This document shows, one piece after another, positions 18,222-27,150 of a DNA stretch of 64,000 bases (positions are counted from its first letter, which is position 1; each line of letters begins with the position of its first letter). Source of the stretch: Asanoa ferruginea. Its GTDB lineage: Bacteria; Actinomycetota; Actinomycetes; Mycobacteriales; Micromonosporaceae. The notes under the pieces are model-generated. The model made no database searches, was not told the DNA's origin, and was given only the letters and a program-made list of their open reading frames with translations. Position numbers and translations under genes: made by a program. The stretch spans positions 3,410,001-3,474,000 of the forward strand of contig NZ_QUMQ01000001.1 of NCBI RefSeq assembly GCF_003387075.1. Direction: 5' to 3'.

Positions 18222-20009
18222 GCCGGCGAGCGCCAGGTCGAGCCGCTCCGCATATGGGCGGCTGATGGCGCCTTCGCCGGCGCGGACCGCGACCTTCTCT
18301 CTCAGCATCGTGACCTGGTCGGCGCGGGCCTGGGTGTTGTGCAGCTCGCGGAGCAGGTTGCGCAGGTCGACGGCGGTGTCGCGGCGGATGGCGCCCGCCT
18401 GCTGGCCTTCGTCGATCACACCTTCGAGGTGGCTCATCGCCTCGCCGAGGGATCCGGCCGTGGTCGGTTCCGGCTGGGGTTGGCGAGCTGGTTCGGGGTT
18501 GGCGGGTGGTTCGGTCGTCGGCGCGGGCTGGGCCGTCACGCTGCCGGGGGATGCGTGGTCGTCGCGGAGCAGCGGGACCAACGCGGCGGTGCCGACGGCG
18601 AGCACGGCGGCGATCGCGGCGGCGACCAGAACGGCTCGCCGCTTGCGGGCGCGTCGCACGCCCGGCAGCGCCGATGTGGCCTGTGGCCCGGGTTCGCTTC
18701 GCGGCGAGTGATCGTTTTGCCGCGCCGGTCCGGCCTGCGGCGTCGGTCCGGTCTGCGGCGTCGGTCCGGTCTGCGGCGCGGGTCCGCCGTTGCCGGAGGG
18801 CCCGGCTTGCGGCGCGGGTGGGGTGTTGTTTGTGGCTCCGGCCTGCGGCGCGGATTCGGTGTGCGGCATGGATTCGGCCTGCGACGTTGGTTCGGCCTGC
18901 GACGTTGGTTCGGCCTGCGACGTTGGTTCGGCCTGCGACGTTGGTTCGGCGTGCGACGTCGGTCCGGCCTGGGACGTCGGTTCTGTCTGCGGCGTCGAAC
19001 CAGGCTGCGGGGTCGAACCAGGCTGCGCCGTGGGACCGGGCTGCGGCATCGAACCAGGCTGCGCCGTGGGGCCGGCCTGCGCCGTGGGACCGGGCTGCGG
19101 GGTTGGTCCGGGCTGCGGCGTGGGATCGGCCTGGGGAGCTGGACCGGCCTGCGGTGCGGCATCGGCTGTGGGCGGTGGCGTTGCCGCCGCGGCGCGGAGG
19201 GTTACCGCGACGGCGTGCGCTGTCGGCCTGGCGGCCGGGTCGCGGGCCAGGCAGCGCAGGCAGAGGTCGGCCACCGCGGGCGGCAGGCCCGGCACCTCGG
19301 GCGGCGCCGGTTCGATGCCGGCCCGCAGCGCGCGGGTCAGGTCTTCCCACGTGTCGGCCGGCACGGGAACACGGCCGGTCAGTGTCTCGTGCAGCAGCAC
19401 CCCCAGCGCGTAGCTGTCCGTCGCCGGCTGGGCGGGCGTGCCGTCGAGGCGCTCCGGAGCGACGTAGGCCGGCGTGCCGAACGTCTCGCCCTCGGCGTCT
19501 TCGTCGGGGGCGCCGATGCGGGTCGCGATGCCGAAGTCGAGTACCTTCGCGCCGGTCGCGGTCATCATGATGTTGGCCGGTGTCACGTCGCGGTGCACGA
19601 TGCCGAGCCGGTGCGCCGCCGCGAGCGCCTCGGCCACCTGGGCGCAGACCTCGATCGCGGTGCGCCAGGGCAACGGGCCCTCGGTCAGCCGGGCCTCCAG
19701 CTCTTCGCCGGCGAGCAACTCCATGACCACGAACGCGGTGACCGTGCCGTCCGGCGCGACCGTCTCGGCGTAGTCGTGCACCGTCGCGACGTGTGGATGG
19801 ACGAGTTGGGCGGCCGCGCGGGCCTCGTCGCGGACCATGTCGCGGAAGCGTGGGTCGGCGGCCAGCGAGGCGGAGAGCACCTTGACCGCGACGGTGCGGT
19901 CGAGCACCTCGTCGCGGGCCCGCCAGATGACCGACATGCCGCCGGCACCGACCCGGTCGATCAGCCGGTAGCGGCGGGCCAGGAGAGCGCCCGGAGTGAG
20001 CGTGGACAT
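18210..20009 (-). CDS. Membrane Ser/Thr protein kinase with repetitive linker
   Basis: 599 aa. Kinase domain about 13-275 with glycine loop GAGGMSVIW, Lys43 (VAVKVL), catalytic loop HRDVTPAN (Asp141; Thr replaces the usual Lys of HRDxKPxN), DFG 158-160 and GTPAYVAPE. Residues about 295-450 are Pro/Gln/Thr repeats (PTPQPG, EPTSQA types). One TM helix lies about 460-482, followed by an extracellular Pro-rich stretch and a predicted helical domain (about 525-599, GSLGEAMSHLEGVIDEGQQA) instead of PASTA repeats. ATG 20007-20009 gives a family-like N-terminus (MSTLTPGALLARRY). Divergent from the patatin gene; its 3' end overlaps the ATPase gene by 12 bp. Confidence 0.9.
   Translation of the reverse strand: MSTLTPGALLARRYRLIDRVGAGGMSVIWRARDEVLDRTVAVKVLSASLAADPRFRDMVRDEARAAAQLVHPHVATVHDYAETVAPDGTVTAFVVMELLAGEELEARLTEGPLPWRTAIEVCAQVAEALAAAHRLGIVHRDVTPANIMMTATGAKVLDFGIATRIGAPDEDAEGETFGTPAYVAPERLDGTPAQPATDSYALGVLLHETLTGRVPVPADTWEDLTRALRAGIEPAPPEVPGLPPAVADLCLRCLARDPAARPTAHAVAVTLRAAAATPPPTADAAPQAGPAPQADPTPQPGPTPQPGPTAQAGPTAQPGSMPQPGPTAQPGSTPQPGSTPQTEPTSQAGPTSHAEPTSQAEPTSQAEPTSQAEPTSQAESMPHTESAPQAGATNNTPPAPQAGPSGNGGPAPQTGPTPQTGPTPQAGPARQNDHSPRSEPGPQATSALPGVRRARKRRAVLVAAAIAAVLAVGTAALVPLLRDDHASPGSVTAQPAPTTEPPANPEPARQPQPEPTTAGSLGEAMSHLEGVIDEGQQAGAIRRDTAVDLRNLLRELHNTQARADQVTMLREKVAVRAGEGAISRPYAERLDLALAGLPG
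18873..18962. repeat. 18-bp in-frame tandem repeat within the kinase linker
   Basis: Four perfect copies of an 18-bp unit (18873-18890, 18891-18908, 18909-18926, 18927-18944; unit TTCGGCCTGCGACGTTGG on the + strand) plus a fifth copy with two changes. It encodes the six-residue EPTSQA-type repeat on the minus strand. The unit length is a multiple of three, so copy-number change keeps the frame. Confidence 0.9.
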
Positions 20010-20109
20010 GCGTGCACCTGCCGGCGAAGGAGGGGATCGATTCAATCTCGGCGATGCCTGGTGGCTTGTCAACCGGGGGCGGCACCGCCGGTCATGCCAG
20101 GATGGGCGG

Positions 20110-20958
20110 GTGGGTAGCGGTCGAGTGGCGTTCGTGCTGGGTGGCGGCGGTGTGTTGGGCGCCGTCGAGGTCGGCATGTTGCGCGCGCTCTTTCGCGCCG
20201 ACATCAAGCCCGATCTGGTGATCGGCACCTCGATCGGCGCGGTCAACGGCGCGCTGGTCGCCGCCGACCCGACCGAGGCGGTGACCGACCGGCTGGTCCG
20301 GCTGTGGGCGAGCCCGGAGGCCAGCGAGGTCTACGGCGACTCGGTGGCCCGGCAGTTGCGTCGCTTCGCGGCCCGCACCCACCTGCACTCGCCCCGGCCG
20401 CTGCGGCGGCTGCTGGAGCGCGAACTCGGTGAGAACACCACGTTCGAGGAGCTCAAGATCCCGTTCCGGTGCTGCGCCGCGAGCATCGAGCGGGCCGCCG
20501 AGCACTGGTTCTCCACCGGGCCGGTGGTCGACGCGGTGCTGGCCAGCGCCAGCGTGCCGGGGCTGCTGCCGCCGGCCGAGATCGGCGAGGAGCACTACGT
20601 CGACGGTGGGATCGTCAACTCGATCCCCATCGGCGAGGCGGTCAGCAGTGGGGCACGGCACATCTTCGTGCTTCAGGTCGGCCGGATCGAGCGCCCGCTG
20701 ACACCTCCTCGCCGGCCCTGGGAGGTGGCCCAGGTCGCGTTCGAGATCGCCCGCCGGCACCGCTTCGCGCGCGAACTGGCGGCCCTGCCCGACGATGTAA
20801 CCGTGCACGTGCTTCCCACCGGGGGCCTGGAGCCCCGCGACGACACGCCCTGGGCCTACCGCGACATGGCCGCGGTCGGCCGCCGGATCAGCCGCGCCTA
20901 CACGGCCTCGCGGCGCTATCTCGTCCAGCACCCGCTCGCCGCCCGGGACGACGGCTGA
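20110..20958 (+). CDS. Patatin-like phospholipase
   Basis: 282 aa with the patatin Ser-Asp dyad signatures: oxyanion loop GGGGVLGAVEVG at about 11-22, nucleophile elbow GTSIG (about 38-42) and DGG (about 160-162). It probably hydrolyses phospholipids or lysophospholipids; no signal peptide or TM segment, so cytoplasmic or peripheral. GTG 20110 is preceded by an AGGATGG-like site. The acyltransferase that follows starts within its stop codon (TGATG), implying a coupled deacylation/reacylation pair. Confidence 0.9.
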   Translation: MGSGRVAFVLGGGGVLGAVEVGMLRALFRADIKPDLVIGTSIGAVNGALVAADPTEAVTDRLVRLWASPEASEVYGDSVARQLRRFAARTHLHSPRPLRRLLERELGENTTFEELKIPFRCCAASIERAAEHWFSTGPVVDAVLASASVPGLLPPAEIGEEHYVDGGIVNSIPIGEAVSSGARHIFVLQVGRIERPLTPPRRPWEVAQVAFEIARRHRFARELAALPDDVTVHVLPTGGLEPRDDTPWAYRDMAAVGRRISRAYTASRRYLVQHPLAARDDG

Positions 20959-21998
20959 TGGGCCCGCCGCCCCGCTGGCTGCGACGGATCCTGCTCGCAC
21001 CGCTGGTCATCGCCCTGGCGTTGGTGCTGCTGACCACGCTGCCGGTCTGGCTGTTGCTCGCCTCGGCGGTGTCGCCGCTGGTCCCCGGCCGGTTGCGGCC
21101 ACTGCGGGTGATCTGGCTCGGCACCGTCTACGTGGTCTGGGACGCGTGCGCGCTGGTCACCATGTTCGCGCTGTGGGTCGCGTCCGGCTTCGGCTGGAAG
21201 GTGCGGGCGCCGGCCTTCCAGCGGGCACACTACGTACTCGTCGGAGCGTTTCTTCGGTTTCTGTTCGCGCAAGCCCGCTGGACGCTCAAGCTGCGCCTCG
21301 ACATCGCCGGCAGCGACCCCGACACCGCCCTGCCCGGCCGGCCCGAGTTGGTGGTATGCCGGCACGCGGGGCCGGGTGACTCGTTCGTGCTCGTACACGC
21401 GCTGGTTAATTGGTTTGATCGAGAGCCCCGGATTGTCCTGAAAGACACGTTGCAGTGGGATCCGGCCGTCGACGTGATGCTCAACCGGCTGCCCAACCGG
21501 TTCATCGCGCCGCAGCGCGACCCCGACGGGCTGGAGAAGCTGGTCGGCAACCTCGCGGTCGGTCTCGACGAGAACGACGCCTTCGTGATCTTCCCGGAGG
21601 GTGGCAACTTCACGCCGCGCCGCCGGCTGCGGGCGATCGAGTTGCTCCGTTCGCGCGGGCTTTACCGGATGGCGGCGAAAGCGGAGAAGATGCGCAACGT
21701 GCTGGCGCCGCGCCCCGGCGGGCTGCTCGCCGCGCTCGACGCCGCACCCGACGCCGGCGTGATCTTCGTGGCGCACACTGGCCTCGACCGGATGCTCACG
21801 GTCGGCGACGTGTGGCGCGAGCTGCCGATGGACAAGCAGATCACCATGCGGTTCTGGTCGGTGCCGCCGGAAGACGTGCCGCAGGGGCGGGAGCAGCGGA
21901 TCGAGTGGCTCTACGACTGGTGGGCCAAGATCGACGCGTGGATAGAGGAAAACCGGCCGTTGGTCGGCGCGCCTGAAAGGCATCTGACGGCTTCCTGA
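20958..21998 (+). CDS. Membrane acyltransferase, PlsC-like (lipid remodelling)
   Basis: 346 aa. N-terminal TM helices about 9-38 and 54-78, then an acyltransferase-like domain with CRHAGPGDS (His-x4-Asp in place of NHxxxxD) and FPEGGNFTP. The usual Asn before His is Arg, a recognised variation in distant 1-acylglycerol-phosphate acyltransferases. Overlaps the patatin stop by one base, so the two likely act in turn on the same lipid. The C-terminal region (WLYDWWAKIDAWIEEN) matches the lipid acyltransferases of this subgroup. Confidence 0.82.
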   Translation: MGPPPRWLRRILLAPLVIALALVLLTTLPVWLLLASAVSPLVPGRLRPLRVIWLGTVYVVWDACALVTMFALWVASGFGWKVRAPAFQRAHYVLVGAFLRFLFAQARWTLKLRLDIAGSDPDTALPGRPELVVCRHAGPGDSFVLVHALVNWFDREPRIVLKDTLQWDPAVDVMLNRLPNRFIAPQRDPDGLEKLVGNLAVGLDENDAFVIFPEGGNFTPRRRLRAIELLRSRGLYRMAAKAEKMRNVLAPRPGGLLAALDAAPDAGVIFVAHTGLDRMLTVGDVWRELPMDKQITMRFWSVPPEDVPQGREQRIEWLYDWWAKIDAWIEENRPLVGAPERHLTAS

Positions 21999-22037
21999 GT
22001 ACGCGCACTCTATGCCGCGGGCCGGAATCCGGCCAGG

Positions 22038-25000
22038 ATGCGGAGCGTGACCTATCCGTGCCCGTCCTGCAAGGCGCCCGCGTCGCTGGAAACCGGCTGT
22101 CCCAGCTGCGGCCGGGGGCCGGATCCCGACGCCGACGAGGTCGTTCGGCTCAACGCGGAGATCGCCGAACTGACCATTTCGGTCGAACAAGCGCGCCAGG
22201 TGTACGCCGAGCGCGCGGCCCAGTTGGCCGCCGCACACCGCCGGCGCGAAGACGCGGCCGCGCGAGTCCGGGCGGCGACGTTCCTGGGTTTCGGCCCGGC
22301 GCCGTTGCCTGCCCCTGTGCCCGCGCCGGCCCCGCTTGTCGGTGGGCCGGCCGGTGAGACGACTCCACGTACCGCGCAGAATGTTTTGTTCGTCCTTGGT
22401 GGACTGTTGGTCGGCGCGGCCGCGATCGTGTTCACCGGCGTGGCCTGGGCGACCTATGGCGTGGCCGCGCGGGCGGTGATCCTCGCGGTGGTGACCGCGC
22501 TGGTGCTCGCGGTGCCGCCGGTGACCGCGCGGCGCGGGCTGCGCTCGACCGCCGAGACGTTCGCGGCGATCGGCATGCTGCTGGTGGTGCTCGACGGCTA
22601 CGCCGCCTGGTATGCGGACCTGTTCGGCATCGGCTTCATCGACGGAGCGGGCTACGCGGCAATGGTCTGCGCCGTGACCGCTGCGGTCGGAGCGGGGTAC
22701 GGGCGGCTGACCCGCCTCGGCGCGCCCGGGTTGGCCGCGCTGGTGGCCGTCCAACCGGTGCTGCCTCTCATAGCCGACTGGGTCGACGCGTCGGCGTTCG
22801 GCTGGTCGCTGGCCTTCGCCGGCACGGCCGCACTCGACCTGGCGGTGGTGCGGTTCGCCGGCGGCCCGGCGCGGGTGGTCGGCTGGATCGCTTTCGGGTG
22901 CGCGCAGGTCGCCACGGGGGTGTGCGCGCTCGCCGTGCTGGTCTTCGACACGGGCGTCCCGGCGCTGCTCACCGGTGTGCCAACGTTGCTCGTGGCCGTG
23001 CTGCTCGCCGCGGCCGGCCCGGTCGGCCGGGTGGCCTGGCTGAGCACGGTCGGCGCGGCGACGGTGCCCCCGGCGCTGGCGATCGTGGTGCTCCGCCCGG
23101 TGGCGCAGTCACACGGTGCGATCCTGCTGATCGTCGCGGCGGCGACCGTGCTGGTGATCGCGCTGGCCGCGCTGCGGTTGCCGGTCGCCCGGCCCGGTGC
23201 GTTGCTGACGGCGGGCGTCTTCCTGTTGATTTCCGGGAGCGCCGCGGTGACCGTCGCGGCCTTCACGATGGCCGAGTCGACGCCGGCGTTCACCGCTCCC
23301 GGCGCCAACGCGGCAGACCTGCCGCAGGATTGGCAGCTACCGGCGGCGCTGGTGCTCGGCGCGGTGGCGCTCGCGCTGCTCGTGCCCCGCACCTGGCGCA
23401 CCGCGACCCTGACCGGCGGCGCCGCGCTGGCGGTGCTGGCCCTGCCGACGTGGCTGCCGCTGTCGTGGTGGGCCGTGTCCATGATGGACCTGGTGCTGGC
23501 GGCGCTCCTGCTGCTGGCGTTGCGCCCCGCCCTGGAACTCACCATCGTCGCGGCGACGCTCACCGTGCACGGCGTGGTGGTCGGGCTGGCCCGCCCATGG
23601 TCGACGGCAGCGGTCTTCGGTGCGGTGAGCCTGCTGGGGCTGGCGGCCGCGGTCCGGTCCCGGCGTGGTGCGGCGCAGTGGTGCGCGGTCGGGCTGGCGG
23701 CGTTCCCGGCGGCGGTCGCCGCGACGGTCTACGCGGCCGGTGCCGGTGGGGCCTGGCCGGCCCGGGCGGGGCTGGCGGCGATCGTCGTTCCGTTGGGGGC
23801 GACGTTCGTGCTCGGGCGGCTGCCGCGCTTCGCCGGCTACGCGTCGGCAGCGGCTGTCGCGCTCGCCTTGTCGGCCGTGGTGGCCGGGGTTTGGCCGGCA
23901 CTGTCCGATCTGGACGAACCTGCCGGCGTCTACCCTTCGGCGGCATTGCTGGTCGTCGTCCTCGCCGCGCTTGGGGCGCGCGGCCTCGCGCGGGTGGCGA
24001 CCTGGGTCGCGGCGGTGCCGCTCACGTTGCTGGCCGTAGTCGCGGCCGTGCCGACGCTGGGTGCACTGCTGTTCGGGCCCTATGGCTGGTGGGAACACGC
24101 CTGGTCGGGGGCGCCGAGTGGCGTCGGCCTGACGCCGTCGGGCGAGGTCGAGTTCACGGCAGGGCCGGCGGCGACACTCCTGATTCTGGCGGCGGTCAGC
24201 GCCACGCTCATCCTGCGCACTCCAACTCCGGCTCGCGTCGCGACATCTTTCGGCGGCTCGGCCGGCCGCGACCCGGGCGCGGGGTCCTTGGTTGGACCGG
24301 CATCCAACGACGACCCCGCGCCCGTCGGATACGCGACCCCTGCAAGTGGGCCAGCCTCCGCAAGCGGCCAGACCCCCGCCGGTGGCTTAGCGCCGACGGA
24401 AGGTCCGGCGTCTGCGGGCGGCCCGGTTTCTGCGGGCGGCGAGCCCTTCGCAACCGGTCCGACGGCTGTTGGCGGTCTGGCGTCTGCAGCCGGCCCGGCG
24501 TCTGTGGGTGGCCCCTCCGCAAGCGGCGAGGCCTCCGCAAGCGGCGAAGCGTCCGCAACCTTTCCGGCGGCCGCCGACGGTCCGGCGCCGATGAGCGGCG
24601 CGGCTTCTGCCGGCCGTTGGGCGCCGATGGACGATCCGGCCTCCGCCAGTGGACCAGCGCCGTCGCACGGTCCGGCGCCGACAGTTGGCGGAGAACAGCC
24701 TTCGGGCACCGCCCCGGAAGACGTCTCAGTGGGTGCCGGTGCGGCCGACCAGAAGGTAGGTGACCCGGTCGCCCCGCCGGCGCGTTCGGCGGAAACCCTC
24801 GCTGGGGCGCCGGGTTACCGGCCCTTTGTCGTGGTCCTGCGTGACCCGGTCGCGCGAGGCTTCGCCCTGGTTGTGGCCGGATTCCTGGCCGTCGCTGGGG
24901 TGCTGGCCCTACTCGCGATCGCCGGCACACCATGGCCAACGGTCCCCTCGCTCGCCCTCGCGGCCGGCATTGCCTTCGGCATCACGGCCGCTGTGCGGCC

Positions 25001-25964
25001 GGCGCGCGCCGGGGCAGTCCTACCCGCGCTGCTATTGGCCGCCGCCGGCCAAGCCGGCCTGCTCCCCACCGAAGCCGGCACCCTCGCCGCGCTCGGTGCC
25101 CTGATCGCGGCCGGCGCCGCCGCTGGCGCGGCGGGAACGACAACCCCAGCCCGGATAGCCGGCTGGCTGACGGCGATCGGAGCGGCGGCCGGCTTCGCGA
25201 TCGCCGCGGTCGCCGCCGCCGACCTACCGCTGGAAACTGCCGCCTTCCCCGTGCTGGCAGTCGGGGTGCTCGCGCTGGCCCTCGGCTACCTCTTGCACCA
25301 ACGCCGACCGGGATTGGAAGCCCTGGCAGTCGACGCGGTCGGCCATATCGCGGTGCTCCCCGCGCTCCTGCTGGCCTGGAACGACCTGCGCCTGGCAGCC
25401 GCCGTAGCCACGATCTGGGGCGCCGTCCTCGGCATCCGCGCCGTGCTGAAGGGCGAAAAGGCCCGCTGGCGGCTGGCCTTCGCCGCGGCGGCGAGCGAGT
25501 TGCTCGCCTGGTGGCTCTTGCTGGCGGCCCAGGACGTCGCGCTCCGGGAGGCCTACACGCTCCCGGCGGCGGCGCTCGCATTGGTCACCGGCTACGTCGC
25601 GCTCCACCGGAACGCGAGGCTAGGTAGCTGGCTCGCCCTCGGGCCCGGCCTGGCCGCCGCCCTGCTGCCCAGCCTCACCTCGATCATGGTCGAGGGCGGC
25701 CAACCCTGGCGCCGGCTGCTGCTCGGTGCCGCCGCGATCGTGATCGTGCTGGTCGGCACCCACCGGAGATGGCGGGCGCCGGTCGTCGCCGGTGGGCTCA
25801 CCCTGGTCGTGCTGATCATCCACGAGCTGGCCGTGTGGGACCTGTTGCCGCGGTGGGCCTACCTCGCTGCCGGTGGCTTGGCGTTGATCGCCGTCGCGAT
25901 CACCTATGAGCGGCGGCTGCGCGATCTGCGCCGGGTTCGGGGCGCGCTGGCCCGGATGACCTGA
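22038..25964 (+). CDS. Large polytopic membrane protein, SCO7613 C-terminal-domain-like
   Basis: 1308 aa. Begins with a zinc ribbon (CPSCKAP..CPSCGRGPDPDADE, about 8-32), a short coiled coil (about 36-80), then two dozen or more hydrophobic helices in two blocks (about 115-725 and 930-1295). Between the blocks lies about 155 residues of Ala/Gly/Ser/Pro low complexity (24300-24720). This layout matches the actinobacterial 'SCO7613 C-terminal domain' membrane proteins, whose function is unknown. GTG at 22047 (AGGA eight nt upstream) may be the true start rather than ATG 22038. Stands alone after the patatin/acyltransferase pair. Confidence 0.8.
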   Translation: MRSVTYPCPSCKAPASLETGCPSCGRGPDPDADEVVRLNAEIAELTISVEQARQVYAERAAQLAAAHRRREDAAARVRAATFLGFGPAPLPAPVPAPAPLVGGPAGETTPRTAQNVLFVLGGLLVGAAAIVFTGVAWATYGVAARAVILAVVTALVLAVPPVTARRGLRSTAETFAAIGMLLVVLDGYAAWYADLFGIGFIDGAGYAAMVCAVTAAVGAGYGRLTRLGAPGLAALVAVQPVLPLIADWVDASAFGWSLAFAGTAALDLAVVRFAGGPARVVGWIAFGCAQVATGVCALAVLVFDTGVPALLTGVPTLLVAVLLAAAGPVGRVAWLSTVGAATVPPALAIVVLRPVAQSHGAILLIVAAATVLVIALAALRLPVARPGALLTAGVFLLISGSAAVTVAAFTMAESTPAFTAPGANAADLPQDWQLPAALVLGAVALALLVPRTWRTATLTGGAALAVLALPTWLPLSWWAVSMMDLVLAALLLLALRPALELTIVAATLTVHGVVVGLARPWSTAAVFGAVSLLGLAAAVRSRRGAAQWCAVGLAAFPAAVAATVYAAGAGGAWPARAGLAAIVVPLGATFVLGRLPRFAGYASAAAVALALSAVVAGVWPALSDLDEPAGVYPSAALLVVVLAALGARGLARVATWVAAVPLTLLAVVAAVPTLGALLFGPYGWWEHAWSGAPSGVGLTPSGEVEFTAGPAATLLILAAVSATLILRTPTPARVATSFGGSAGRDPGAGSLVGPASNDDPAPVGYATPASGPASASGQTPAGGLAPTEGPASAGGPVSAGGEPFATGPTAVGGLASAAGPASVGGPSASGEASASGEASATFPAAADGPAPMSGAASAGRWAPMDDPASASGPAPSHGPAPTVGGEQPSGTAPEDVSVGAGAADQKVGDPVAPPARSAETLAGAPGYRPFVVVLRDPVARGFALVVAGFLAVAGVLALLAIAGTPWPTVPSLALAAGIAFGITAAVRPARAGAVLPALLLAAAGQAGLLPTEAGTLAALGALIAAGAAAGAAGTTTPARIAGWLTAIGAAAGFAIAAVAAADLPLETAAFPVLAVGVLALALGYLLHQRRPGLEALAVDAVGHIAVLPALLLAWNDLRLAAAVATIWGAVLGIRAVLKGEKARWRLAFAAAASELLAWWLLLAAQDVALREAYTLPAAALALVTGYVALHRNARLGSWLALGPGLAAALLPSLTSIMVEGGQPWRRLLLGAAAIVIVLVGTHRRWRAPVVAGGLTLVVLIIHELAVWDLLPRWAYLAAGGLALIAVAITYERRLRDLRRVRGALARMT

Positions 25965-26064
25965 TCGGGCCGCCCGAGGCGGTCGGGGGGTAGGGCTGGC
26001 ACCACCATGGGTTCGGGGGACCGTGGGCTTCTGGCGAGGTCATCTTCCCGGAACGCTGGTGGGC

Positions 26065-27078
26065 ATGACAGTGATCGCCCAGGAACGGGCCCAGGAAAGA
26101 CGCGGGAGCGACTTCGCCCAACTGTCCCGCGAAATCGCCGCTGCGGGCCTGATGCGGCGGCGTCCGGGGCGATACGTGCTGACCGTGGGCCTTGTCGGCC
26201 TGTTCTTCGCCGGATCGTGGGCGGCCTTCGTCCTCGTCGGCGACTCGTGGTGGACGCTCGCCGTCGCCGCGGTGCTGGCCGTGGCGACCACCCAGGTGGC
26301 GTTCCTCGGCCACGACGCCGGCCACCGGCAGATGTTCCGCAGCCGCCGGCCCAGCGACATCGCCGGATTGACGGCGGGCAACCTGGCCACCGGGCTCAGC
26401 TTCGGCTGGTGGATCGACAAGCACGCGCGGCACCACGCCAACCCCAACCACGAGGACCACGACCCGGACATCGGCGAGGGCGCCCTGGTCTGGACCGAGA
26501 AGCAGGCCGCGAAGCGCACCGGCTTCGGCCGTTGGGCCGCCCGGCACCAGGCGTGGCTGTTCTTCCCGCTGCTCACCCTCGAGGGCCTCAACCTGCACGT
26601 GGCGAGCTTCCGGGCGCTGTTCAGCGTGCCGATGCGACACCGCCGAGCCGAGGCCATCTTGATGGTGCTGCACACCGCCGGCTATCTCGCCCTGGTCTTC
26701 TCCGTGCTGCCGGTCGGCAAGGCGTTCGCCTTCATGGCCATCCACCAGGCGCTCTGGGGTGTCTACATGGGACTCTCGTTCGCCCCCAACCACAAGGGCA
26801 TGCCGATCCTGACGGCGGAAGACGAGCTCGACTTCCTGCGCAAGCAGGTGCTCACCTCGCGTGACGTGCTCGGCGGCCGCGGGGTCGACGTCGCGCTCGG
26901 CGGGCTCAACTTCCAGATCGAGCACCACCTGTTCCCGAGCATGCCGCGGCACAACCTGCGCCAGGCGGCACCGATCGTGCGGGCCTACTGCGCCGAGCAG
27001 GGCGTGCCCTACGTGTGGACCGGGCTGGTCGACTCCTACCGGCAGGCGCTGCGCCACATGGACAGCGTCGCCGACTGA
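26065..27078 (+). CDS. Membrane fatty acid desaturase
   Basis: 337 aa di-iron membrane desaturase. All three histidine boxes are intact: HDAGH (83-87), HARHH (120-124) and QIEHH (284-288, the front-end/acyl-lipid desaturase form). Hydrophobic segments about 38-58, 62-80, 175-190 and 215-240 place the boxes on the cytoplasmic face. There is no fused cytochrome b5. Introduces a double bond into membrane acyl chains; position specificity cannot be read from sequence. ATG 26065 has a modest GGAA 11 nt upstream; an in-frame GTG lies at 26059. Confidence 0.93.
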   Translation: MTVIAQERAQERRGSDFAQLSREIAAAGLMRRRPGRYVLTVGLVGLFFAGSWAAFVLVGDSWWTLAVAAVLAVATTQVAFLGHDAGHRQMFRSRRPSDIAGLTAGNLATGLSFGWWIDKHARHHANPNHEDHDPDIGEGALVWTEKQAAKRTGFGRWAARHQAWLFFPLLTLEGLNLHVASFRALFSVPMRHRRAEAILMVLHTAGYLALVFSVLPVGKAFAFMAIHQALWGVYMGLSFAPNHKGMPILTAEDELDFLRKQVLTSRDVLGGRGVDVALGGLNFQIEHHLFPSMPRHNLRQAAPIVRAYCAEQGVPYVWTGLVDSYRQALRHMDSVAD

Positions 27079-27088
27079 CCCGGACAAG

Positions 27089-27130
27089 CCCGTACCCCCA
27101 TCGGAGCGGGGGCGCCGACAGGGGTACGGG
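27089..27130. terminator. Bidirectional terminator between convergent genes
   Basis: Perfect 10-bp stem, 27089-27098 with 27121-27130 (CCCGTACCCC/GGGGTACGGG), and a 22-nt loop that can fold further. It sits between the stop of the desaturase gene (+) and the stop of the lipoprotein gene (-), 10 and 20 nt from each. Confidence 0.75.
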
Positions 27131-27150
27131 AGGGGGAGAGCAATGCCTAC

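Noticed and set aside
18873-18962. Possible CRISPR-like repeat array
   Set aside because: Repeats are contiguous without spacers and encode an in-frame peptide repeat.
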